Shown piece by piece: positions 8,081 through 15,305 of a stretch of DNA of 64,000 nucleotides. A program made the translations under genes and the position numbers. How positions within the stretch are numbered: the first letter of the stretch is position 1; every line of letters begins with the position of its first letter. Where the stretch lies: the NCBI RefSeq assembly GCF_016862095.1, contig NZ_BOMH01000071.1, positions 62,001 through 126,000 of the forward strand, read 5' to 3'. The notes beneath the pieces are model-generated. The model was not told where the DNA came from, did not search any database, and saw nothing but the letters and a program-made list of their open reading frames with translations. The stretch comes from Actinoplanes cyaneus. Its GTDB lineage: Bacteria > Actinomycetota > Actinomycetes > Mycobacteriales > Micromonosporaceae.

Positions 8081-8506
8081 TCATCGGGGCAGGTGTTGCC
8101 GGGACTCCGCGATCAACGCCGGGGTCAGCAGGGTGCCGAACCGGTCGGCGAGCAGCGAGATCTCGTAACCGACCAGGCCCAGGTCGGCCTCGCTGCCGGC
8201 CACCACGCCCAGGACGCTGCCGCCGGAGATGACCGAGACCAGCAGGAAGCCCCGATGCATCTCGATCATGATGAGCTTGAGGCCGTCGAAGTCGTACCGG
8301 CGGGAGGCGCTGCGGGCCAGGCTCGCCAGGCTGGAGACGATGGCGGCCAGCTGGTCGGCCTCGGCCCGGTTCAGCCCGTCCGAGCCGGCGATCAGCAGCC
8401 CGTCGGAGGACACCGCGACGGCGTCCCGGACGCCGTCCGTCTGGTGCACGAAGTTGCCGAGCATCCAGTTGAACTGGTGCCGGTCCGCCGAGGTGTCAAC
8501 GCTCAT
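8081..8506 (-). CDS. Roadblock/LC7-domain protein, conservon component (CvnB-like)
   Basis: A 141-residue single roadblock/LC7 domain. NWMLGNFVHQTDGVRDAVAV, DGLLIAGSDGL and the C-terminal GYEISLLADRF are characteristic. The domain forms homodimers that act as GTPase-activating or scaffolding subunits for MglA/CvnD-type GTPases. The ATG at 8506 (MSVDTSADRHQ) has AAGAAG upstream; a longer in-frame start at 8548 would add residues not typical of the family. It sits second in the operon, 48 bases after the kinase-like gene. Confidence 0.92.
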   Translation of the reverse strand: MSVDTSADRHQFNWMLGNFVHQTDGVRDAVAVSSDGLLIAGSDGLNRAEADQLAAIVSSLASLARSASRRYDFDGLKLIMIEMHRGFLLVSVISGGSVLGVVAGSEADLGLVGYEISLLADRFGTLLTPALIAESRQHLPR

Positions 8507-8554
8507 TGTTCTTCTTTCCAGGTTGCTGCCAACGGGCCACTTCTCCAACTCCGG

Positions 8555-10933
8555 TCACGATGACCGCGCTGTCTCGGCGTTACCGCGCTGAATGCCGCCG
8601 CGCAGGGCGTTGAGCCGGTCCCGCACCGCCTCCGCCGAGTCCGCGACCGGGGCCGGGCGGTCGGCCGGCGCGGTGCTGGGCACGTCCGCCCGCGACTGGC
8701 CACGCTGCGCGCGGGGAATGCGCTTGCGCAGGCCGTTCGGCGTACGCGGCGCGTCGTCCTCCCCCAAAGAGAGCGAGGAGGCGGGGGACCCGGACGGCAC
8801 GGTCCCGTCGACCACCACGTAGTCGATCGCCGCGGGCTCCAGCGCCCGATCGGCGGTGAGCACCGTGCCGGTCACCGGCTCCCGCTCGGCCGCGGGCAGC
8901 CGCAGGGCGGTGGCCGGCTCCGCGGTGGCGGTGACCTGCCGCGCCGGTTGCCGGGCCGGCCGGGACGGGGTGACCGCCGGCTGGTCGGTCAGGATCTCGG
9001 CGGGCAGCGTGATCCGCGCGGTCACGCCGGTCACCGGCGACGGGGTCAGCTGCACGTCGATGTTCAGCTGCTGGGCCAGCCGGCCGACCACGTAGTGGCC
9101 CAGGAATCGGGCCGGCGCGGTGATGAAGTCGCCCTCGCCGCGCAGTCGCGCGTTCGCCCGCTGCAGGTCGTCCGGGGTCATGCCGACGCCCTGGTCGGTG
9201 ATGGCGATCAGGTAACCGGTGCCGATCCGGCGGCCGTGGATCTCCACGTCCATGTCCGGCGGGGAGAACGACAGACCGTTCTCGATCAGCTCGGCGAGCA
9301 TGTGCGCGACGGCGCTGACCGCGGAGCCGGCCACCAGCCCGTCGTCCACCCGGCGCAGGGTGACCCGGCGGTACTCCTCGACCTCGGAGACCGCGGCGCG
9401 GATCACGTCCGGCACCATCAGCGGCTCGGCGAGCTGCCGCGGGCTCGCCGCGCCGACCAGGACCAGCAGGCTCTCGGCGTTGCGGCGCATGCGGGTGGCC
9501 AGGTGGTCGAGCTCGAAGAGGTTCGCCAGGCCGGTCGGGCTGGACTCCTCCCGCTCCAGCTTGGTGATGAAGGCGAGCTGGCGCCGGAGCAGGTTCTGGT
9601 TGCGCCGGCCGAGGTTGGCCAGCGACTCCGCCGTGGTGCGGCGCAGCACCGCCTGCTCGGTGGCCAGGGTGTACGCGGTGTCCTGCACCCGGTCGAACGC
9701 GTCGGCCACCAGCCGGACCTCGTCGCTGGCGCCGCGCGGCACGAGCACCGGGGCGGGCGGGTCGGTACTGGCGCCGGCCGACGCCCGCTCGACCGCCTCC
9801 GGCAGCTGCTCGCCGGCGAGCCGGTTGGCCTCCCCGGCCAGCACCGCGAGCGGCCGGGCCACCGACTTCGACGCGACGGTGGCGAGCCAGACCGAGCCGG
9901 CCAGGCAGAGCAGCACGGCGCCGATCAGCGCGCCCATCCGGGCGGAGGCGTCGTCCTCCAGGGTCGAGGCGCGCGCCGCGATGACGGAGCCGACGTGGTG
10001 TTCCAGCTGCAGCATGTCGCCCAGCACGGTGGTCTGCGCGGACCACCAGGACTGCGGGTCGACCGTCAGGCGTTTGCCGTCCCCGGAGGCCAGGGCGAGC
10101 TGTTCGAAGTACGCCGCCTCGCGCGCCGCACCGGTGTCCAGGGTGTAGTCCCGGCCGGCCTGGGCGAGCGGGTCGGCGTAGCGGTCGAAGGTCTTCAGCG
10201 CCGCGTCCTTGTCGGCGCGCATCGTGACGAACTGCAGGTATTCGCCCTGCTTGAAACCGCTGGCGGAGAAGACCGTGTTGAGGAACGCCCGCTCCTGGGA
10301 GGTGGCCTCCTTGACGTCGCCGAGCGCCTCCAGCGTGACCGCGCCGCGGCGCAGCTCCTCGTCGCCGGTGCTGTCCAGATCCAGGTCGAGGCCGCCGAGG
10401 TCGGCGATGCGCTGGGTGTAGAAGGCGACGGTGGGGATCCGCTTGCCGGAGCCGGTGTCGGTGCCGGCCCGGACGCTGGTCAGGCCGTCCAGCGCGCGCA
10501 GCGCGCCGGCGACCCGGTCGGCCACCTCGCCGCCGCCGGCGGTCAGTCGCTCCACCTCCTCGCGGCGCAGGTCCACCTCGTTGCGGGCCCGCTGCAGCTC
10601 GGTGCTGAACCCGTCGTTGCCGCCGAGCAGGCCGGCGGCCAGGCCACGCTCGGTCTGCAGGCCCTGGACCAGCTCCTGGACGGCGAGGTCGATGCGGACG
10701 GCCTTGGCGGTCGCGGACGCCGTCCGGAAGTTCTCGACCTCGCCGACGGCCACGATGGTGAGCAGCACCAGGGTGGTCGCGACCGGCAGGGCCAGGGTGC
10801 GGACCACGCGCCGGCGGATCGTGCCACCGGTCCGGCGCCGCCAGAATGCCCGGATCAGGTCGCCGGGGGTGGGGACGGGCGTTTTCTCCGCGCCCGGTCC
10901 GGCCTGCTCGGCGTCCTCGGCGTGGACGGACAA
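8555..10933 (-). CDS. Nitrate/nitrite-sensor-domain histidine kinase-like protein (CvnA-like)
   Basis: A 792-residue membrane protein. After a short cytoplasmic N-terminus comes a transmembrane helix (about residues 40-60), a large extracytoplasmic four-helix NIT-type sensor domain (about 65-330), a second helix (MGALIGAVLLCLAGSVWLA), a HAMP-like linker, and a C-terminal HATPase domain with the N-box AELIENGLSFSP and DQGVGMTPDDL. There is no clear phosphoacceptor histidine box, as in other conservon kinases. A Pro/Arg-rich tail of about 150 residues follows. The TTG at 10933 is chosen because AGAGGAG lies about nine bases upstream; longer reading-frame starts run through non-coding sequence. 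It heads the five-gene conservon. Confidence 0.9.
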   Translation of the reverse strand: MSVHAEDAEQAGPGAEKTPVPTPGDLIRAFWRRRTGGTIRRRVVRTLALPVATTLVLLTIVAVGEVENFRTASATAKAVRIDLAVQELVQGLQTERGLAAGLLGGNDGFSTELQRARNEVDLRREEVERLTAGGGEVADRVAGALRALDGLTSVRAGTDTGSGKRIPTVAFYTQRIADLGGLDLDLDSTGDEELRRGAVTLEALGDVKEATSQERAFLNTVFSASGFKQGEYLQFVTMRADKDAALKTFDRYADPLAQAGRDYTLDTGAAREAAYFEQLALASGDGKRLTVDPQSWWSAQTTVLGDMLQLEHHVGSVIAARASTLEDDASARMGALIGAVLLCLAGSVWLATVASKSVARPLAVLAGEANRLAGEQLPEAVERASAGASTDPPAPVLVPRGASDEVRLVADAFDRVQDTAYTLATEQAVLRRTTAESLANLGRRNQNLLRRQLAFITKLEREESSPTGLANLFELDHLATRMRRNAESLLVLVGAASPRQLAEPLMVPDVIRAAVSEVEEYRRVTLRRVDDGLVAGSAVSAVAHMLAELIENGLSFSPPDMDVEIHGRRIGTGYLIAITDQGVGMTPDDLQRANARLRGEGDFITAPARFLGHYVVGRLAQQLNIDVQLTPSPVTGVTARITLPAEILTDQPAVTPSRPARQPARQVTATAEPATALRLPAAEREPVTGTVLTADRALEPAAIDYVVVDGTVPSGSPASSLSLGEDDAPRTPNGLRKRIPRAQRGQSRADVPSTAPADRPAPVADSAEAVRDRLNALRGGIQRGNAETARSS

Positions 10934-11268
10934 GCGATCAGCTCCTCTGTCGACTGCCGGCCCGGCGCGGTCACGGCCGGCGGGCACAGTCGATATCACT
11001 ACGGGAATGCCTTGACGTCGATGATGCGAAGTAGGGAGGCGACGCAGCGCGGGATGCGGACCCGAGGGCCGATCCTCCATGATCGCCGCAATAGGATCTG
11101 CCCTTTGTCCTCGATGGTCAACACCGCGGACCGAAGTTTGCGTGAACGGCGGTCTTCGCAGCTCGGCCCGGTCACCCATGGTCACGTGGGAGCGCTCTCA
11201 GTTGCTGCCCGTCACACAATGCCGACAGCCGCGGCTCCGGGGCGCGAGCAGGTCTCTAGGCTGGGGTG
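10934..11268. other. Divergent intergenic region with CebR-like palindrome
   Basis: About 335 bases between the conservon operon (minus) and the pyridoxal kinase gene (plus). It must hold both promoters. The one clear element is the near-perfect 14-bp palindrome at 11187-11200, annotated separately. No small gene with convincing coding character is seen. Confidence 0.5.
11187..11200. promoter_or_regulatory. CebR-like LacI-family operator upstream of pyridoxal kinase
   Basis: TGGGAGCGCTCTCA differs by one base from TGGGAGCGCTCCCA, the operator known for the cellobiose-responsive repressor CebR in Streptomyces. It lies 69 bases before the pdxY start, where a repressor could block transcription. 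A second, better-conserved copy is found at 13392-13405 upstream of an esterase gene. Confidence 0.55.
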
Positions 11269-12120
11269 ATGAAGGTTCTGTCCATCCAGTCGGTCGTCGC
11301 GCACGGCCATGTCGGCAACTCCGCTGCCGTGTTCCCGCTGCAGCGCATCGGTGTCGAGGTCGTGCCGATCCCCACGGTGAACTTCTCCAACCACACGGGC
11401 TACGGCGCGTGGCGGGGGCCGCTCCTCCCACCCGCGGACGTGGCCGAGATCCTGCTCGGCGTCCAGGAGCGGGGAGTGTTCCCGCAGATCGACGCCGTGC
11501 TCTCCGGCTATCAGGGCGGGACCGGCATCGCCGACGTCATCATCGACGCCGTGCGCCGGGTCAAGGCCGAGAACCCGTCGGCCGTCTACGCGTGCGACCC
11601 GGTGATGGGCAACGCCAAGTCCGGCTGCTTCGTCGCGCCGGAGATCCCGGTCCTGCTGCGCGACCGCGTCGTGCCGGTCGCCGACATCATCACCCCGAAC
11701 CAGTTCGAGCTGGGCTTCCTGACCGGCACCGAGCCGGCGAGCGTCGAGTCGACCCTCGTCTCGGCCGACCTGGCCCGCGCCATGGGACCCTCGACCGTGC
11801 TGGTCACCAGCGTGGAACGGCCCGACCGGGAGGAGGGCACGATCGAGATGCTGGTCGTGGACGACGCCGGGGCGTGGATCGTCACCACCCCGCACCTGCC
11901 GTTCAAGGCGAACGGGTCCGGCGACGTCACGGCGGCGCTGTTCACCGCGCACTACGTCCGGACCGGGGACGCGGCGGTGGCGCTGGAACGAACCGCGTCG
12001 AGCGTCTTCGACCTGATCGAGACCACGTACCGCTCCGGGGAGCGGGAACTCCAGCTGGTGCAGGCGCAGGAGTTCTACGCCACCCCGCGCATGCAGTTCA
12101 AGGCCGTCCAGGTGCGCTGA
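11269..12120 (+). CDS. pdxY: Pyridoxal kinase (PdxY/PdxK family)
   Basis: A 283-residue PfkB-superfamily kinase that phosphorylates pyridoxal to the cofactor pyridoxal 5'-phosphate in the salvage pathway. Visible hallmarks are the N-terminal SIQSVVAHGHVGNSAAVFPL (pyridoxal pocket), NFSNHTGYGAWRG, the GYQGG loop near residue 85, DPVMGN, TPNQFELGFLTG, and the anion-hole motif NGSGDVTAALF near 225 with the catalytic Asp. Length is normal for the family. ATG at 11269 is preceded directly by an in-frame GTG at 11266; either may be used. It is transcribed alone and carries a CebR-like palindrome in its promoter region. Confidence 0.93.
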   Translation: MKVLSIQSVVAHGHVGNSAAVFPLQRIGVEVVPIPTVNFSNHTGYGAWRGPLLPPADVAEILLGVQERGVFPQIDAVLSGYQGGTGIADVIIDAVRRVKAENPSAVYACDPVMGNAKSGCFVAPEIPVLLRDRVVPVADIITPNQFELGFLTGTEPASVESTLVSADLARAMGPSTVLVTSVERPDREEGTIEMLVVDDAGAWIVTTPHLPFKANGSGDVTAALFTAHYVRTGDAAVALERTASSVFDLIETTYRSGERELQLVQAQEFYATPRMQFKAVQVR

Positions 12121-12401
12121 CTCCTCGGCCCTGGCCGCTGTCCTCGCGGCCGCCTGGGGTTCCGCCCGCCCGGCGGCGCGACCTCGGCCGAGCCGGGTTC
12201 ACCCCCAAGATCAAGGGTGGGCTGCGGCCGTACGGCAATCGGCCCTGGAAAGACCGCAACCGGAAGCGCACCCGGTCCTGACCGCATGCCGGTGCCCCCG
12301 GGGTCCGGAACGGCGGCCCCGGCCGTTCGCCGGTCGGCGAAGTCCCGCGTGAACGGCTCGCGGTGATGGTCGTCCGGCGCCGGATCGGGTATGAGTGGGC
12401 C

Positions 12402-13052
12402 GTGGATCAGATGCGGCTGCGGTTCGACGGGTGGATCGCCGGGCTCGGCCTGACCGGCGGGCCGCGGCTGGTGGTCGGTCACTGGCCGGAGTCGCCGTTC
12501 GGGCCGATCAGCGACGTCATGGTCGAACACCGGGACGGGCGGCGGGTGCTGTTCGCGCCGGCCGCGGACGTGGCCGAGTTCATCGCCGCGACCTACTCCT
12601 TCGACCAGGTGCACGTGGTGCCGACCGCGGTGCGACGGCACGGGCCGGCATGGACCGTCACGGCCGGGCCGCTGACCCTGCGGTTCACCGTCGGCGGGCG
12701 CGGTGCGCTCGGCGGTCTCCTGCGTGCCGTTCCGCCGCCGCTGGCCCGGCGGTTGTGGTGGGTGCGGCTGATCGGCGCGCCGGCGCGGCTCCTGCAGGGC
12801 GTGCGCACCTACGGGAGCGCGGGAAACGGCCGCCGCGAATGGTACGCCGCCCAGGACCTGCACCGGATCACCACCGCGGCGGGGACGCTGGACGGCGTGG
12901 ACCTCGGCCACCTCACCGCCGTCGACCCGCCGGTGAGGTTCGGTTTCGGCTCGACGCCACACTTCCCGGCCCTGGTCCGCGTCACCACCACAGTGGAACT
13001 CCCGCCGGCCCCCACCCCGGACAGCCCGCTCCATCGCGGTTTCCCCGGTTGA
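12402..13052 (+). CDS. Hypothetical protein, about 216 residues
   Basis: A soluble, basic protein with good codon bias. It contains LVVGHWPESPFGPISDVMVEH near residue 30, an ADVAEFIAATYSFDQVHVVP segment, and a C-terminal stretch with TYGSAGNGRREWYAAQDLH. This pattern resembles a recurring actinobacterial family of unknown function that I cannot name. GTG at 12402 is chosen because TATGAG sits nine bases upstream and could be the -10 of a leaderless transcript; ATG at 12411 is the alternative, and 12363/12366 would be longer starts. The last codons run into a 42-bp tandem repeat, so the C-terminus may vary between strains. Confidence 0.7.
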   Translation: MDQMRLRFDGWIAGLGLTGGPRLVVGHWPESPFGPISDVMVEHRDGRRVLFAPAADVAEFIAATYSFDQVHVVPTAVRRHGPAWTVTAGPLTLRFTVGGRGALGGLLRAVPPPLARRLWWVRLIGAPARLLQGVRTYGSAGNGRREWYAAQDLHRITTAAGTLDGVDLGHLTAVDPPVRFGFGSTPHFPALVRVTTTVELPPAPTPDSPLHRGFPG

Positions 13053-13148
13053 CCCCACTCCGGCAGCCGCATCCGTCGCGGTTTCCCCGGTCGACCCCAC
13101 TCCGGCAGCCGCATCCGTCGCGGTTTCCCCGGTTGACCCCGCTCCGGC
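13037..13148. repeat. 42-bp tandem repeat, 2.7 copies
   Basis: Units at 13037-13078, 13079-13120 and a partial one at 13121-13148. The first two differ at a single position (GGTTGACC versus GGTCGACC), and the third has one A-to-G change before it diverges. The array begins inside the last five codons of the preceding gene and extends past its stop. There are no unique spacers, so it is a minisatellite and not a CRISPR array. The unit is a multiple of three and is open in more than one frame. Confidence 0.85.
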
Positions 13149-13460
13149 GCCCTCCGCATGCGCTCCTGGCTGCGGGAACGCCCGGCAGCGATGACCGGTC
13201 GCGGTGACACCACTCCATCCCGGCGTCGCATCGGCGCGAGCGTGCCGGCTGGTGCTCACCGTGGTTGTCGGCCGTCGGTAACGCCAGCTCGCGAGCGTGA
13301 GTCGCGCTGCGGCGCGGCACGGTAGCGGGGCCGGCGCGGCGTCGGCCGTCGAAGCGATTCGACATTGATGCGAGATTGCCCCGATGTTACGCGGGAGCGC
13401 TCCCATCGAGCAATGGAATCGATTAGCATCAATAACCCCCATCCCCTGAGGAGGCAGCGC
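13149..13460. other. Intergenic region upstream of esterase operon
   Basis: About 310 bases between the tandem repeat and the first esterase gene. It contains a CebR-like palindrome (13392-13405) and an AATCGATT palindrome at 13417-13424, within a stretch less GC-rich than the flanks (13340-13445), fitting a regulated promoter. No gene is seen. Confidence 0.5.
13392..13405. promoter_or_regulatory. CebR-like LacI-family operator upstream of esterase genes
   Basis: CGGGAGCGCTCCCA contains the perfect 12-bp palindrome GGGAGCGCTCCC (13393-13404) and matches 13 of 14 positions of the Streptomyces CebR box. It lies about 56 bases before the start of a secreted carbohydrate esterase gene. That fits sugar-inducible control of polysaccharide degradation by a LacI-family repressor encoded elsewhere. 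Confidence 0.7.
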
Positions 13461-14462
13461 ATGCGAGTTCTCCTGGCCTTTGCCCTCACCCTGACCGGCT
13501 GGTTCATCCCCGCTCCAGTCCTGGCCGCGACCGGCGACGGCACCCCCACCGATCCCAACCTCAGCTTCGTCGGCCGCTGGAACAAGTCCAACGCCGCGGC
13601 GTACGTGCCCTACTGGGCGGGCGCGTACCTGCGGACCGGCTTCACCGGCAGGACCGTCAAGCTCCGGCAGCGCAACACCGTCGACCTGTGGGCCAGCATC
13701 GACGGCAAGCCGTTCACCGCGTTCAAGGGCTCCGGCACGATCAACCTGACCCCGGCCGCGCTGGCCGCCGGCACCCACACGCTGATCGTCAGCTACCGCC
13801 AGGTGGCCGGCTCCTACACCGGCGACGCGGTCTTCCAGGGCCTGACGCTCGACGCCGGTGCGCGCACGGTCAAGGCGCCGGCCCGCCCGAGACTCGTCGA
13901 GTTCGTCGGCGACTCGATCACGGCCGGCACGACCAGCAGCCAGCTCGCGGTGACCGATTACGGCTTCAAGGCCGGTGAACAGCTCGGTTACGACCACACC
14001 CAGATCGCGATCGGCGGCATGTGCCTGTCCGAGACCGCCGACGGCTGCTGGGCGCACGAGACCCGTTACTGGATGTCGAGCGGTGGCCAGGCCGGCACCG
14101 ACCTGTGGAACTTCAGCCGTTACACGGCCGACGGCGTGGTGATCAACCTCGGCACCAACGACAAGAGCCACGGCGTCAGCAACGCGGACTTCCAGGCCAA
14201 GTACATCGCCTTCCTCACCCGGATCCGGGCCACGTTCCCCACCACCAAGATCTTCGCTTTGCGTACGTTCATCGGCCGTTACGCCGCGCAGACGCAAGCC
14301 GCGGTCCAGGCGCGCAACGCCGCCGGCGACGCCGGGGTGTTCTACGTGGACACCACGGGATGGTTGCCGGCGGACGGGCTCAGCGACTCCGTGCACCCCA
14401 ACGACAAGGGCCACCAGGCAATCGCCGACCGGCTCGCCCCCATCATCAGCGCGCGTCTGTAG
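13461..14462 (+). CDS. Secreted SGNH carbohydrate esterase (CE2-like)
   Basis: A 333-residue exported esterase. Signal peptide residues 1-22 (ends PVLAA), then a beta-sandwich of about 115 residues (SFVGRWNKSNAAAYVPYW onward), then an SGNH hydrolase domain with nucleophile Ser152 in GDSITAG, the oxyanion Asn in NLGTND, and the catalytic Asp/His pair in HPNDKGH near the C-terminus. A jelly-roll followed by SGNH is the layout of CE2 deacetylases acting on xylan or glucomannan. ATG at 13461 follows GAGGAGG. It forms an operon with the next esterase (stop and next ribosome-binding site overlap) under a CebR-like operator. Confidence 0.87.
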   Translation: MRVLLAFALTLTGWFIPAPVLAATGDGTPTDPNLSFVGRWNKSNAAAYVPYWAGAYLRTGFTGRTVKLRQRNTVDLWASIDGKPFTAFKGSGTINLTPAALAAGTHTLIVSYRQVAGSYTGDAVFQGLTLDAGARTVKAPARPRLVEFVGDSITAGTTSSQLAVTDYGFKAGEQLGYDHTQIAIGGMCLSETADGCWAHETRYWMSSGGQAGTDLWNFSRYTADGVVINLGTNDKSHGVSNADFQAKYIAFLTRIRATFPTTKIFALRTFIGRYAAQTQAAVQARNAAGDAGVFYVDTTGWLPADGLSDSVHPNDKGHQAIADRLAPIISARL

Positions 14463-14470
14463 GAGCCCCC

Positions 14471-15298
14471 ATGAAGATCTCCCTCGCGATCCTGACCGCC
14501 ACCGCCCTGACCGTTGCGGCCGGCGCCTCCGGTGTCGTCACCGCGCAACCGGCCGCCGCGATGTGCCGCACCGGCACCGCCACCACCGCTGCCGCGCCCG
14601 TCAAGGTGTGGATGGCCGGCGACTCCACGATGATGAACGCCAGTTCCTGCCCGATCGGCTGGGGCAGCCAGTTCGGGTCGTACCTGACCACCGGCGCGAC
14701 AGTGCAGAACAGCGCCGTCGGCGGCCGCAGCATCCAGACCTGGCTGTACGAGGGCAACGTGACCGGCACCAAGAACGCCGCCGGGGAGTGCGCGCTCAGC
14801 TCGACGGCCTACAGCTCGCGGTGGACGGCGGTGCTGAACGGCTTCGTCGCCGGCGACCACCTGATCGTCCAGTTCGGCATCAACGACGGTGACCCGGCCT
14901 GCCCGCGGCACGTCGGCAGCGCCCGGTTCAAGGAGCTGCTCGGCGTGATGGCGACGGCGGCCAAGGCGCGCGGCGTGCATCCGATCTTCGTCACGCCGGT
15001 CGCCGCGATCACCTGCAGCGGCAGCACCGCCGTCGGCAACCGCGGCTTCGTCACCGAGACGAAAGCCGCAGCCACGGCCAACGGCGTCCCGGTGATCGAC
15101 CTGCACGCCCGGAGCGTGGCGCTCTACAACTCGCTCCGGCTGTGCCCGAACAACGGCGACTACACCAGCGGGGCGGTCGGCGCGTTCTTCTGCAACGACC
15201 ACACCCACTTCGAGGCGGCCGGGGCGAAACGCATCGCCGGCCTCATCGCCACCGCGCTGCGCGAGCAGGGCATCCCGCTCGCCGCGTACCTGAAGTAG
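14471..15298 (+). CDS. Secreted SGNH hydrolase, rhamnogalacturonan acetylesterase-like (CE12)
   Basis: A 275-residue exported protein with signal peptide residues 1-30 (ends QPAAA). The SGNH domain has nucleophile Ser52 in AGDSTMMN, Gly/Asn blocks GGRSIQTW and GINDGD, and the catalytic Asp/His in CNDHTHFEAAGA. The GDST form of block I and the DHTHF form of block V are typical of rhamnogalacturonan acetylesterases, which remove acetyl groups from pectin backbones. Six or more cysteines suggest disulfides. AGGAG at 14461-14465 overlaps the stop of the preceding esterase, so both are co-transcribed and probably deacetylate plant polysaccharides together. Its stop is only seven bases from the convergent GGDEF gene. 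Confidence 0.87.
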   Translation: MKISLAILTATALTVAAGASGVVTAQPAAAMCRTGTATTAAAPVKVWMAGDSTMMNASSCPIGWGSQFGSYLTTGATVQNSAVGGRSIQTWLYEGNVTGTKNAAGECALSSTAYSSRWTAVLNGFVAGDHLIVQFGINDGDPACPRHVGSARFKELLGVMATAAKARGVHPIFVTPVAAITCSGSTAVGNRGFVTETKAAATANGVPVIDLHARSVALYNSLRLCPNNGDYTSGAVGAFFCNDHTHFEAAGAKRIAGLIATALREQGIPLAAYLK

Positions 15299-15305
15299 GT
15301 CCTTC

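Noticed and set aside
13037..13148. CRISPR array
   Set aside because: Repeats are directly adjacent with no unique spacers, only 2.7 copies, and no cas genes in the window.
12075..14414. A 779-codon minus-strand frame spanning three regions
   Set aside because: It runs across a tandem repeat and the promoter of the esterase operon and has no recognisable domain; the plus-strand genes account for the coding signal.
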